Positions 44,513 to 53,314 of a stretch of 64,000 nucleotides of DNA are shown here, in pieces. The stretch is from Phycisphaerales bacterium (GTDB lineage: Bacteria; Planctomycetota; Phycisphaerae; UBA1845). Position 1 is the first letter of the stretch; every line of letters starts with the position of its first letter. Location: positions 62,001-126,000 of the forward strand of contig JACKHH010000003.1 in assembly GCA_020639095.1 (NCBI GenBank), in the 5' to 3' direction. A model generated the notes under the pieces. It ran no database searches. It was not told where the DNA came from and worked only from the letters and a program-made list of their open reading frames with translations. Both the position numbers and the translations under genes were made by a program.

Positions 44513-44925
44513 CCGGAATCGTTCGATTGAGTCACTGGTGGCCTGCGGCTGACGCAGCAGCTTCGTCGCGGTGAGAACAGGGCTGCCGATCTTGACGCGT
44601 TGCGCAGCTCAATGGAATCGTTCGGCGCGGGCTGGCGGTGAACAGCGAGATCAGTGCGGCACGCGCCTCGGAATCGCAGGAAGGCGAAACCGCGCTCGAG
44701 TCCAAAGAAGAGCGATCGACGCGAACCGGAACGCTCCGAGGGTGCAGAACACCGGCGTGATGCACGCGAGCGAGAAGGATGCGAAGCGTTCGGGGCTGAT
44801 CGCATCGAGTCGACTGGGAAGCCGCCACCGCGCTCGGTGAAACGACGGCCAATCACCAGCGCTGGTCCACCGGCGCTATCGCGGGCAGTGGGGCGGTTGC
44901 ATGGCGGAGATGCTGCGACTCGCCG
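44513..44925. other. Non-coding or decayed sequence
   Basis: About 410 bases with no convincing intact frame. It is probably the upstream decayed part of the pseudogene that follows, judging by frame fragments such as LGETTANHQRWSTGAIAG. Confidence 0.4.
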
Positions 44926-45418
44926 ATGGTCGAGGCGAACTACCGCAAGCAGTCGGTCACAGTCGGGCAGCAAGCCGGACTTCTCTTCCTGCCCACCGGC
45001 ACGCGCGTGAACATGGATGAAATTCCCATCGCGAATTACCTGCGGTTCTTGGAGGCGGCGATGAGGAAGGCCGCATCGTGGCGTTTCCGACGCGGCACGG
45101 GTGAAGAGTCCCGCGCGAGTACATCGTTCTGTTCGCCCTCGGCACGCTCTGATTTCGCTCGGGATATATCGCGGCGATGACCTTCCAGAAGAAGTGCAGG
45201 AGTTGTTCTTTGCGATCGGGCTTGTGTTGACGGTCTCCATAGTCAAACCGCTGTATGCTCTCCTTTCGCCTCGGAGTTCGGAGGCCGCGGAGGCGAATTG
45301 CGCGACGTGTGGATATGATCTTCATGGGAATGTCTCCGATCGCTGTCCCGAATGTGGAACTCCTTTCTCCTTGGTCGCAACTGATCTAGATGAAGGGAAC
45401 GTCGATGTCATCGAGTAG
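44926..45418 (+). pseudogene. Decayed zinc-ribbon membrane protein gene
   Basis: Fragments of one protein in different frames. One frame gives LFLPTGTRVNMDEIPIANYL; then a frame gives YIVLFALGTL ending in TGA; the next gives LISLGIYRGDDLPEEVQELF, a membrane helix (IGLVLTVSIVKPLYALL) and a zinc ribbon NCATCGYDLHGNVSDRCPEC. Changing frame at about 45150 joins two halves of a membrane segment. The intact relative is at 14341-14967. Frameshifts are therefore likely. Confidence 0.6.
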
Positions 45419-45460
45419 TACGTCCTTTCAGGACTCCTTGCCTTGTTGGCAATTGCTAAA

Positions 45461-45503
45461 CCCAGGGCGTTGCCCTGGGCTGGTGTAGGGCGCCCCGTTG
45501 GGG
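45461..45503. repeat. Palindromic repeat (CCCAGGGC-GTT-GCCCTGGG)
   Basis: Two hairpins in series: CCCAGGGC/GCCCTGGG with loop GTT (45461-45479), and CCCC/GGGG with loop GTT (45493-45503). A type seen in planctomycete intergenic DNA (impression). Confidence 0.55.
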
Positions 45504-45539
45504 ATTTGATGTGGACCGGCGGTGAACTTGTGGTGCTGC

Positions 45540-46145
45540 ATGAATGTGCAAGACGATAGCCTGTCACGTGCGCGGTGGATTGCTTTGAGTTCTTGCGCGC
45601 TTTGCGTTTCGTTGTGGGCGTACTCCGTGCTGGGTGGGTTTGTGTACCGGCGGCAGTCGCGGGTGTTTGTCATCAAGAGCGGTGTTGCCGGTGTGTATTC
45701 GCTTGCGAACAAGCGAGATTTTGACGTGGCTGACGGCGAGGTCAAACTATCCTGGCCGGGGCTCGCGGGCGCGCGTTCCACGCAGGTTTTTCCGCTGTGC
45801 GCGCCGCCGAACTATCACCTGCCGCTTTGGATGCCGTTCATGCTCTGTTTGATTCCCACGATGAAGTGGTGGGGCGTGCACGTGCGGCATCCGAGTTTGC
45901 GGTTCGTCGTGGCGTGGGGATTTGCCTTGGCGGGTGCGTTTCTCGTGTTGTGTCTTGAGGTCGCGCTGCTTGGGCTGTTGGTGAAGCGGCGGACGCCCGC
46001 GTTTACCATGACGCTGCTGGGCGGGTGCGGCATTGCGCTGTTCTTCTTCGCGGCAACGGCTGGTCGGTTCTTTGCGATGTTCACGCCGGAACCGCCTGTC
46101 GATTCCGCTCTACCTTCCAGCGAAACAGAATCCGACGGCGAATAG
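45540..46145 (+). CDS. Polytopic membrane protein of unknown function
   Basis: A 201-residue membrane protein with about four helices: WIALSSCALCVSLWAYSVLG, LPLWMPFMLCLIPTMKWW, FVVAWGFALAGAFLVLCLEV and LLGGCGIALFFFAATAGRFF. The N-terminal half carries VYRRQSRVFVIKSGVAGVYS and the segment PPNYHLPLWMPFMLC resembles the region before the zinc ribbon in the 14341 gene, so the families are related, but no zinc ribbon is present. The ATG at 45540 (MNVQDD) is preferred to the one at 45522. No function is known. Confidence 0.65.
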   Translation: MNVQDDSLSRARWIALSSCALCVSLWAYSVLGGFVYRRQSRVFVIKSGVAGVYSLANKRDFDVADGEVKLSWPGLAGARSTQVFPLCAPPNYHLPLWMPFMLCLIPTMKWWGVHVRHPSLRFVVAWGFALAGAFLVLCLEVALLGLLVKRRTPAFTMTLLGGCGIALFFFAATAGRFFAMFTPEPPVDSALPSSETESDGE

Positions 46146-46196
46146 GACGTTGCCAACTGCAACCGCGAGGCGGGGCCCCGCGTACACGGTTGCAGT

Positions 46197-46793
46197 ATGT
46201 CACTTCAGCAAACACCGACGACCGAAACCTACACACCGGCAGGCCGCTGCCCGGTCTGCGGGTACCAGATGGATCCGGGCAGGTGTCCGGAATGCGGCGA
46301 ACTCGTGATGCTTTACGCGCATGTCACGCCCGAGAGCGTCGGTCTTGGACCCTCGGGGTCGCGACGTATTTCACGCATCGCATTCTGGACAGCGAATCTA
46401 ATACTTTTCGTGCTGCTTGCTTCGGCTTTCGTCGTGCCGAGCTACACGCCGGCATCCAATTCGGCCAAAGTTAAGATAGCGCTGGTGGCAGTTGGGCAAT
46501 GCGGACCCCTTGCGGGTGCCCTAAAGAAGTACACACTCGACGTTGGGCAATTGCCAACAACGAGCCAAGGTTTGGAGGCGTTATACGTTGCGCCGCCGAG
46601 CGCTGCGGGAAAGTGGCGCGGCCCGTACCTCGAAGGAACAATTGAGGAGTTGCGCGATCTCTGGGGGGCGCCGTAAGTCTACAACTTCCCAGCCGTGCAT
46701 GGTTCCGGGGAGTACGACCTATGGGGTTGCGGACTGAACGGAGTCGACGAAGGCGGTTCGGGTGATGATGTTGCCAATTGGCAAAACCCATGA
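46197..46793 (+). pseudogene. Zinc ribbon/TM/GspG-like pilin domain gene split by one in-frame stop
   Basis: Residues 17-34 form a zinc ribbon (CPVC...CPEC), and ~58-82 a membrane helix (FWTANLILFVLLASAFVVPS). After this comes a domain like the C-terminal half of the type II secretion major pseudopilin GspG: LKKYTLDVGQLPTTSQGLEA, GKWRGPYLEGTIEELRDLWG. GspG continues with D-P-W-G-x-P-Y-x-Y. Here AP is followed by TAA (46674-46676), then VYNFPAVHGSGEYDLWGCGL, GSGDDVANWQNP and TGA at 46791 in the same frame. A single TAC-to-TAA change would explain the break. Whether it is silent or read through is unknown. Confidence 0.7.
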
Positions 46794-46869
46794 CGGCTTC
46801 GGACCTTTTCTTGTTGCTGGCTTGGTGTGCTGAGCGGATTGTGTTAACTGGAGAGGATTCCTGTTGATG

Positions 46870-46905
46870 CCCTCCCCCCGCCCCCTCCCGGCGGGAGGGG
46901 AGTTT
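46870..46905. repeat. Single palindrome related to hairpin A of the composite elements
   Basis: CCTCCCCCCGCCCCCTCCCG followed by GCGGGAGGGGAGT is like the reverse complement of hairpin A at 39475. It could be a solo terminus. Confidence 0.5.
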
Positions 46906-46933
46906 GGGATGCCATTCTTGGATCGGATCGAAG

Positions 46934-47326
46934 CTACTCGCCGAAGACCTGATCGAGGATCGCGTACTTGCAGGCTGTGCAGTGGTCGACGGCTACGCCG
47001 GTGAAGACGGCGTCGATCGTGCAGTTCGTCAGGACGTTGAGTTCTTCCTCGCTCTTGGTGTAGCCGTTCGCGCGATCGATGCGGGCGGTCACGATGCTGC
47101 TGAGCATTTGCGCTTCCGTGAGCACGCCGTCGCAGGTGTAGAGCACTTCGGCGGAAATGTCGGCTGATGAAGGCAAGATCGGGATGCTGGATAGCGCGGA
47201 CTCGAGTTCGGTACCGCAACCGGTGGCGAACATGAAACCAAGCGTGCTGAGCGCTAGGATGGAAACGCGACGAGTGCGGTGACGGGTTGCTGACGAAAGT
47301 CGCGGCGTTCTTACTGTCGTGTTCAT
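46934..47326 (-). CDS. Small lipoprotein of unknown function
   Basis: A 130-residue lipoprotein. Basic N-terminus, then hydrophobic segment VSILALSTLGFMFATG and lipobox Cys. The mature part is mainly helical with four Cys besides the lipobox (YTCDG, NCT, DHC, TACKY), perhaps disulfide bonded. AGAAGG directly abuts the ATG, so the start is not decided by it. Lies in the accessory zone; no relatives recognised. Confidence 0.6.
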   Translation of the reverse strand: MNTTVRTPRLSSATRHRTRRVSILALSTLGFMFATGCGTELESALSSIPILPSSADISAEVLYTCDGVLTEAQMLSSIVTARIDRANGYTKSEEELNVLTNCTIDAVFTGVAVDHCTACKYAILDQVFGE

Positions 47327-47327
47327 C

Positions 47328-47355
47328 CTTCTGCCTTTTGACTTCTGCCTTTATC
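47328..47355. repeat. Short heptanucleotide array, 4 units
   Basis: CTTCTGC, CTTTTGA, CTTCTGC and CTTTATC in 7-base register. A shorter version of the heptad arrays nearby. Confidence 0.6.
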
Positions 47356-47441
47356 GTCCGCTCCCTTACAGTCGCGGCTCGGATTTCCCTCCCCGATGGC
47401 CCCTACAGTTCTCATACTCGGCAAACGCCGCCGGAGTTCAT

Positions 47442-47490
47442 GATCTTCGATCTTCGATCTTCGATCTTTGATCTGGAATCTTCGATCCTC
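47442..47490. repeat. Heptanucleotide tandem array, 7 units
   Basis: GATCTTC x3, then GATCTTT, GATCTGG, AATCTTC and GATCCTC, 49 bases in perfect 7-base register. It ends just after the RNase G stop codon. Confidence 0.8.
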
Positions 47491-47493
47491 CCC

Positions 47494-50286
47494 TCACACC
47501 TCCACGCGGATCGGCATCCCGCGATCGTCCGTGCAGTCGTACTCCACCTGGTCGCTCGCGAATGTCGGGTTGGGCAGGATGCTGATGTCCTTGCCCGACT
47601 GCGTTTCGAGCTGGTGGATGAACGCGCGGCGTTCATTGAGCACGAGGGTGGCGACGGCTGGTGCGGTGCGGACGACGATGCCATTCACGTTCCTGCGGTG
47701 CGCGAGCAACTGTAGGATGCGGATGACTTCGAGCGACATCGACTCGGGGGCTTTGATCAATCCGCCGCCCTTGCAGTGCGGGCAGTCGACGAACACGCTG
47801 CGTTTGATCGACTGCCGCTGCCGTTGCCGCGTCATCTCAATCAACCCGAACTTGCTCATGCGCAGGATGCGTGCCCGCTCCTTGTGTTTCTTCAACGCGT
47901 CGCGCAGCGCTTTTTCGACGGCGCGTTTGTGCCGGTCGATCCGCAGGTCGATGAAGTCGCAGACCACGAGTCCGCCAAGATCGCGGAGACGCAGTTGCCG
48001 GGCGATTTCTTCCGCGGCTTCCAGATTGATGCGGAAGGCAGTTTCCTCGGCGTCGCTGAGGTCGCGGAACTTCCCGCTGTTCACGTCGATCGCGACCATG
48101 GCTTCGGTGCTGTCGATCACGATCGATCCGCCGGACTTGAGCGGGACGTGACGCGAATGAATCCGTTCGATTTCCTGCTCGATGCCGAACGCGTGGAAGA
48201 TCGGCTCGGGCCGGCGATACTCCGTGACGGTACTGGGCGTGCGCGGCATCGCGATGCGGAGAAACTCGCGCGCCTTCTGAGCCGTGTCCATGTCGTCCAC
48301 GACGATGCGTTTGAACTCGCTGGAGTAGACGTCGCGAATCGTGCGGATGACGAGGTCGGACTCCTGGTACAGTTCGCACGGACCGTTGTTTTCGGAGGTG
48401 CGTTTCTCGACCGTACGCCAAAGGCGCGTGAGATAGTTGAGGTCGCTTTGCAATTCGCGCTTCGTGCGGTTCAGACCGGCTGTTCGCAGGATGAAACCGA
48501 CACCGGGCGTGAGGTTGAGCTGTTCGAGCAGTTCGCGCATCGCGCGGCGATCCTGATCGTCCTCGATTTTGCGCGACACGCCGAGGCGATCCATGCCCGG
48601 CATCATCACCATGAAACGTCCGGGGATCGAGAGATAGGTGGTGAGCGTCGGGCCCTTGGTGCCCACGCCTTCTTTGACCACCTGCACGATCACCTTGTCG
48701 CCGCGGCGGAAGCACTTTTGAATCGGCGGGCGATCGCGACGCGGGACCTTCTTGCCCACCTGTTCGAGTTCGCCCTTGTTGTTCGGGAAGTACTTGGGCA
48801 GCACGTCGGAGATGTGCAGAAAACCGTTCTTCGACAAGCCGAAATCGACGAATGCGGCTTGGATGCTGGGCTCGACGTTGGTCACGCGGCCCATGTAGAT
48901 ATTCCCAACGTGCGACGCGGAGCTTTGGCGTTCGAGATAGAGTTCTTCGAGCCTGCCGTTGTCGAGGATGGCGATGCGGCACTCCGCACCAGCCGTCATG
49001 TTGATGATCATCTCCCGACCGGCTTGCAGCGGGCGGGCTTCGCCGTTTTGAAGGTCGATGACGTCAACGACGGGTTCGAGGTCGGGGCCGTCATCGTCGT
49101 CAGTTTGCGCGACTTCGACCGGGGCTGCTTTCACCTTCTTGCGACGCGAGCGCCGGCGCTTGGGGCCGCGTTCTTCACCCTGGGTTGGCGCCGGTGCGGA
49201 CGGGTCCTTCTCAGGCGCGTCCGCTATCGGTGTTACCTCGGCTACGACATCGTCGTCCTCGTGTTCAATATCGTCGTGGTGTTCGTCTGCGTGCGCGACA
49301 CCCGCCATCTGCTGCGACTTCTTCCGGCGCCTGCGACCACCGCGCGCTCGGCGCGGCGGGCGCGGCTTCAATACGAGGCGGGCATGCGCCGCTGCCTCGG
49401 CATCGTGGTGTTCGTCGTCGTGATGCACGTCGTCATGATGCACGTCGTCGTGGTGCTCGGTGTCGAGATGATCGACCTCGAAATGTTTATCATCGTGCGC
49501 GACATCGTCGTGAGGCGCGCCCGCATCAGCGTGGGGCTGCACCGGGGCATCAACACTGGCTGCGACCGCTGCCGGTTTGGCTGGTTCTTGCACGGGCGGC
49601 GGTGGGGCCGCGACATCGTCGTCGATGCCGAATCCGAACGGCAGGTTGCGACTCGAACCGCGCGAGGATGTCGTGCTTGGTGGCGGAGTCACTGGTGCAG
49701 GCGCCGGTGCCGGAGATTGGGTCGGCGGAGTCGCTGCCGCAGGCGGAGACGCCTCAACCGGAGATGCCTTCACCTCCTCGACGGGCGTGCCCGCCGCAGC
49801 GGCAGTTGCCGCTGCTGCCTTCTTCTTGCGTTTCGCGCCACCGCGTTTGCCGCGACGGGTCTTTTTGGGAGGACTGGCAGCCGCTGGCGCGTCGCCGGCG
49901 ATGGTCGCGGCGTCCTGCTTGATGGTCTCCGCCTTATTGGCAGCCTCTGCGGGTTCCGCCGGTTTGGTCTCGGCCTTTGGTTCGGTGGCCGTGGTTGCCG
50001 CCTTGGCTTTGCGTTTGCCGCCGCGACGACGGGGACGCGTTTCCTTTTTTGCGGTCGCGCTTTCGTCGCCGTTGTTTGTCACCGCCGGTGCGGCCTTTGC
50101 TTCCTGCTTGGGCGCATCAGTTGCCTCTGCCTGCTGTGCCTGCGCATCGCTGGTGCCTGCGGACGCGGACTGCGTCGTTGACTTTCGGCGACGCTGCGGA
50201 CTCCGCCGGCGGGGTGTCTTGGTTTTTGTCTGGTCTTTGTCCGCCGCTACTGTTGGGGCGTCGGACTCGGTTGGCTTGCTTGCCAT
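47494..50286 (-). CDS. rng: Ribonuclease E/G
   Basis: An endoribonuclease for RNA decay and rRNA processing; 930 residues. The N-terminal ~430 residues are low complexity, basic Lys/Arg/Ala/Pro-rich with a His/Asp cluster (residues ~255-300, HHDDVHHDDEHHD-like). The catalytic part starts with an S1 domain (LEELYLERQSSASHVGNIY). Metal-binding Asp lies in VAIDVNSGKF (~734) and CDFIDLR (~774). The zinc-link is CPHCKGGG (~834). The end has the RNase G-type small domain. GGAGA before the ATG. It overlaps the DUF2344 gene by 40 bases. Confidence 0.93.
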   Translation of the reverse strand: MASKPTESDAPTVAADKDQTKTKTPRRRSPQRRRKSTTQSASAGTSDAQAQQAEATDAPKQEAKAAPAVTNNGDESATAKKETRPRRRGGKRKAKAATTATEPKAETKPAEPAEAANKAETIKQDAATIAGDAPAAASPPKKTRRGKRGGAKRKKKAAAATAAAAGTPVEEVKASPVEASPPAAATPPTQSPAPAPAPVTPPPSTTSSRGSSRNLPFGFGIDDDVAAPPPPVQEPAKPAAVAASVDAPVQPHADAGAPHDDVAHDDKHFEVDHLDTEHHDDVHHDDVHHDDEHHDAEAAAHARLVLKPRPPRRARGGRRRRKKSQQMAGVAHADEHHDDIEHEDDDVVAEVTPIADAPEKDPSAPAPTQGEERGPKRRRSRRKKVKAAPVEVAQTDDDDGPDLEPVVDVIDLQNGEARPLQAGREMIINMTAGAECRIAILDNGRLEELYLERQSSASHVGNIYMGRVTNVEPSIQAAFVDFGLSKNGFLHISDVLPKYFPNNKGELEQVGKKVPRRDRPPIQKCFRRGDKVIVQVVKEGVGTKGPTLTTYLSIPGRFMVMMPGMDRLGVSRKIEDDQDRRAMRELLEQLNLTPGVGFILRTAGLNRTKRELQSDLNYLTRLWRTVEKRTSENNGPCELYQESDLVIRTIRDVYSSEFKRIVVDDMDTAQKAREFLRIAMPRTPSTVTEYRRPEPIFHAFGIEQEIERIHSRHVPLKSGGSIVIDSTEAMVAIDVNSGKFRDLSDAEETAFRINLEAAEEIARQLRLRDLGGLVVCDFIDLRIDRHKRAVEKALRDALKKHKERARILRMSKFGLIEMTRQRQRQSIKRSVFVDCPHCKGGGLIKAPESMSLEVIRILQLLAHRRNVNGIVVRTAPAVATLVLNERRAFIHQLETQSGKDISILPNPTFASDQVEYDCTDDRGMPIRVEV

Positions 50287-50930
50287 GAAATCTCCACGCG
50301 ACGGACCAAGTGGTTGATCGCGTCGGCCTCCATGCCCAGGGCGCCGCACACCTCGGAAGGCGTTGCGGACCCGGCATCCGTGACATACACCGACATCAGC
50401 AGTTCACGTCCCGCGACGTGCAGCGTGTCGATGAACGGCCGGATGTCCACCACACGGGATCGTCGATCCTTGTGGCGGACGCGCGTGATTTCAGTCACTT
50501 CGGAAGCCAGCAGAGCGTGGACGCGTTCCGCCAACTCGACTGGGTCGGCGGGAACGGGCTGGATGCTGTAACGCACCCATCGGGGGGGAGACGAATCGTT
50601 GCGTGATAACTCACACGCACCCTTGATCGCGATGCCCGCGGGCATCTGCGGTTGCAGCCGCGCGGTCAGTTCGTGACCGTCGATCGCGACCTGCATATCG
50701 ACAACCAGCCGTTCAACGTCGGAGGACTGTCCCACCGGTCGTGGGAACGGCAATGACATGCGCATCCGCGGGTTGAAGCCCGCGGTGTGGGAGACTGGTA
50801 GCCCGCTGCGAGCGAGCGCCCGGGCGAACAACCGCACCATGTCGTTGTGGGCGATGAATCGCAAGTCTCCGTCGACGGTGAAGTCGACCGCGTAGCGATG
50901 CCGGTTGGCCGGTGTGTTCGCTCCGTTCAG
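50247..50930 (-). CDS. DUF2344 (radical-SAM-associated) protein with no canonical start
   Basis: A DUF2344/TIGR03936-type domain: RYAVDFTVDGDLRFIAHNDM, GLPVSHTAGFNPRMRMS, MSVYVTDAGSATPSEVCGAL. These proteins are commonly associated or fused with radical SAM enzymes. Here no radical SAM gene is adjacent. Between the in-frame TGA at 51010 and RYAVDF there is no ATG, GTG or TTG. A CTG at 50930 with AGGA about 10 bases before is the best candidate; a TTG at 50862 would cut the conserved start. Overlaps rng. Confidence 0.75.
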   Translation of the reverse strand: MNGANTPANRHRYAVDFTVDGDLRFIAHNDMVRLFARALARSGLPVSHTAGFNPRMRMSLPFPRPVGQSSDVERLVVDMQVAIDGHELTARLQPQMPAGIAIKGACELSRNDSSPPRWVRYSIQPVPADPVELAERVHALLASEVTEITRVRHKDRRSRVVDIRPFIDTLHVAGRELLMSVYVTDAGSATPSEVCGALGMEADAINHLVRRVEISWQASQPSPTPQQ

Positions 50931-51047
50931 TGGTCGTCGATCCTGATCCGTATCCGTGTGTTCTGTCTGCCGGTTCCGAGCGCGCGCCCGGACCGTATTG
51001 CATCAATACCTGTAATGCCCGCGATCTCACCGCGGCGGCGGTCCCGC

Positions 51048-52790
51048 CTAGATGGGATCATCGGGCAGCATTTTCTTCGTCTGGCTGCGCAGGTAGTTGA
51101 CCACCTGGCGCTCAGTTTCAAACGACAATGCTCGGCGCGCTACGCGTTCCATTTGCTTCACCGTACACATCCGCAGGAGCTTTTTGACCTCCGGGATGTT
51201 GTGCGGCGCCATGGAGAACGAGCGCAGGCCGAGACCGGCGAGCAACATCGTATATAACGGCTCGCCAGCCGTTTCTCCGCATAGACTACAGTCAACACCG
51301 GCTTTCTTGCAAGTGCGAATGACGTCGTGAATGACCCGCAAAACAGCCGGGTGAGCGGCGGTATAGAAGCGGGAGACGCGTTCATTCCCCCGATCCACCG
51401 CCAGCAGATATTGCACCAAATCGTTGGTCCCAATACTGACAAACCCGACTTCCCGGGCGAAATCGCGACACTGGATGGCCGCTGCGGGCGTCTCGACCAT
51501 GATCCCCGTGACGATATCGCGGCGGAAGGGGACCCCCATATCGTCGAGGTCTTCCATCGCGTCGTGCAGCACCATCCGGGCTTGGCGGTACTCCATCAGG
51601 CTGATGATCAGCGGAAACATCAGGCGGACCGGTCCTGCGGTTGAGGCTCGCAGGATCGCGCGGAGCTGCACCTTGAACATGTCGAGGCGCTGCAAACTGT
51701 AGCGGATGGAGCGCAAACCGAGCATGGGGTTGGGCTCGGCTTCAAAGGATTTTTCCTGCGTGTACTTGTCCGCACCGAGATCAAACGTGCGGATCGTGAC
51801 CGGTTTGCCGCCGGCGCTTTCGATAGCTTCGCGATAGGCTTCGTACTGTTCCTCTTCGCTGGGCTCACCGCCCTCACGGAGATAGAGAAACTCGGTGCGG
51901 TACAGACCCACACCGTCGGCGCCCTGTTCGAGGCACACGGGCACCTCATGGGGAAACTCAATGTTGGCGAGCAGCTTGAATGTCGCGCCGTCCTGTGTGA
52001 CTGCGGGCAGATCGCGCAGCGCGCCCAACTCGTCGCGAATGCGCACATACGTCTGCTGCTGGCTGCGGTACTGCGCGAGTGTCGGTTCGTCAGGTGCGAC
52101 GACGACGAGACCGTTCGCGCCGTCGATGATGATCGTATCGCCGCCACTGATGTGCGACGAAAGATCCTTCACGCCGAGCACGGCGGGGCGGCCCAGGCCG
52201 CGCAACAGAATCGCCGTGTGCGAAGCCGCGCCACCGACGTCGAGCGCAACGCCGACGACCTGCGCCTTGCTGAGCTGCGCGGTGCGCGACGGCGAAAGGT
52301 CGTGCGCGACGATCGCGACCGGGCGCGTCAGATGCGCAAGATCCTCGCGTGTTTCACCGAGAATATGGCGGAGCAGGCGGCGTTCGATGTCCTGCACGTC
52401 GCGCACGCGTTCAGCGAGCAACCGGTCCTGCATTTTGAGGAACCGACGCTGATACGTGCGCATCACGATGCTGGTCGCGTATGCGGCTGCGTAGCGTTTT
52501 TCGCGGATGAGTTCGGTGATTTGTTCGCGAATCTGCGGCGCTTGCAGGACGCCGAGGTGCCAGTTGAAGATGTCCGCGGCGTCCTGGCCGACGTGCCCGT
52601 GCAGCTCAGTGCGCTGCGCGGTGAGTTCTTCGATGGATGCGGCGAACGCGCGCACAATGATGTCGCACTGTTCGTCAACTTCCTCCAAGCCGGTGAAGCG
52701 CCGCGGAATGCGGTACTCCTCCGCGTCGAGTACCACAGCCTCCGCGATCGCAATACCGGGTGAAACCGAAATGCCGCGAAGTATCTCCAT
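51048..52790 (-). CDS. ptsI: PTS enzyme I (phosphoenolpyruvate-protein phosphotransferase)
   Basis: Transfers phosphate from PEP to HPr. The N-terminal HPr-binding domain is followed by the phospho-His in DVGGAASHTAILL (His191). The PEP-binding TIM barrel has GVGLYRTEFLYL, ISIGTNDLVQYLLAVDR-type and CGETAGEP (catalytic Cys) motifs. Length 580 aa is normal. It lies between HPr and DUF2344 on the same strand. No strong RBS is seen before the ATG at 52790. The absence of any PTS sugar permease here points to a regulatory role. Confidence 0.94.
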   Translation of the reverse strand: MEILRGISVSPGIAIAEAVVLDAEEYRIPRRFTGLEEVDEQCDIIVRAFAASIEELTAQRTELHGHVGQDAADIFNWHLGVLQAPQIREQITELIREKRYAAAYATSIVMRTYQRRFLKMQDRLLAERVRDVQDIERRLLRHILGETREDLAHLTRPVAIVAHDLSPSRTAQLSKAQVVGVALDVGGAASHTAILLRGLGRPAVLGVKDLSSHISGGDTIIIDGANGLVVVAPDEPTLAQYRSQQQTYVRIRDELGALRDLPAVTQDGATFKLLANIEFPHEVPVCLEQGADGVGLYRTEFLYLREGGEPSEEEQYEAYREAIESAGGKPVTIRTFDLGADKYTQEKSFEAEPNPMLGLRSIRYSLQRLDMFKVQLRAILRASTAGPVRLMFPLIISLMEYRQARMVLHDAMEDLDDMGVPFRRDIVTGIMVETPAAAIQCRDFAREVGFVSIGTNDLVQYLLAVDRGNERVSRFYTAAHPAVLRVIHDVIRTCKKAGVDCSLCGETAGEPLYTMLLAGLGLRSFSMAPHNIPEVKKLLRMCTVKQMERVARRALSFETERQVVNYLRSQTKKMLPDDPI

Positions 52791-52905
52791 GGTCGTCGAA
52801 CAATTGCCCTGTTGTGCAAACGGCCTGCGGTTCGTCCCAGTTTTCGTTATACGATGCGAGTTGTCGTCGCCGGCGTGACGATGGCGACGCAGGCGAACGG
52901 TTCAG

Positions 52906-53196
52906 TTAACTTTCGCCGAAACCACCACGTACGAGTTCGGCCAGTGCGCCGGCGGCGGCTTCCGCGCTGTCGCCGCTGGCGATAATCCGCAGGCGTGAGC
53001 CTTTCGGCGCCGCCAGCAGCATCATGTGCATTGGACTCTTGCCGTCAACCTGTTCAGTGCCGTCGCCGCGATCAACCACGATTTTCGCGGGAAAAGTGGA
53101 CGCGAGATCAACAAATTTCATCACCGGGCGGGCGTGCAATCCCTGTTGATTGACGACCTCGACTTCCAGGATGAATTGGTGATTGCCCTCGCACAC
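52906..53196 (-). CDS. ptsH: HPr phosphocarrier protein
   Basis: The small phosphocarrier of the PTS, 96 aa. NQQGLHARPVMKFV has the phosphorylated His21 (His15 type), and DGKSPMHMMLLAAPKGS holds Ser54 at the HPr-kinase site (Ser46 type), so it could be regulated by HPr kinase if that exists elsewhere. A GTG start gives a slightly long N-terminus. Located between EIIA and enzyme I. Confidence 0.93.
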   Translation of the reverse strand: MCEGNHQFILEVEVVNQQGLHARPVMKFVDLASTFPAKIVVDRGDGTEQVDGKSPMHMMLLAAPKGSRLRIIASGDSAEAAAGALAELVRGGFGES

Positions 53197-53314
53197 GTTG
53201 CAGCACTCGTTCCTTGCATATTGTTTAAGCGCCGACCGGTTTGTTGTCGCCGGCGCTGATCCGGTTCCCCAAGTCCGCGGCGCGCGTTCACCTCGCCGCC
53301 GGCGCCAGTCCGAC

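Noticed and set aside
44491..45246. Leftward 251-codon frame in the decay zone
   Set aside because: Low-complexity Arg/Ser-rich, no domain, antisense to zinc-ribbon pseudogene fragments.
47776..50181. Very long rightward reading frame opposite RNase G (801 codons)
   Set aside because: It is antisense to a well-supported RNase E/G gene with catalytic motifs; long antisense frames are expected in high-GC DNA. No domain or RBS.
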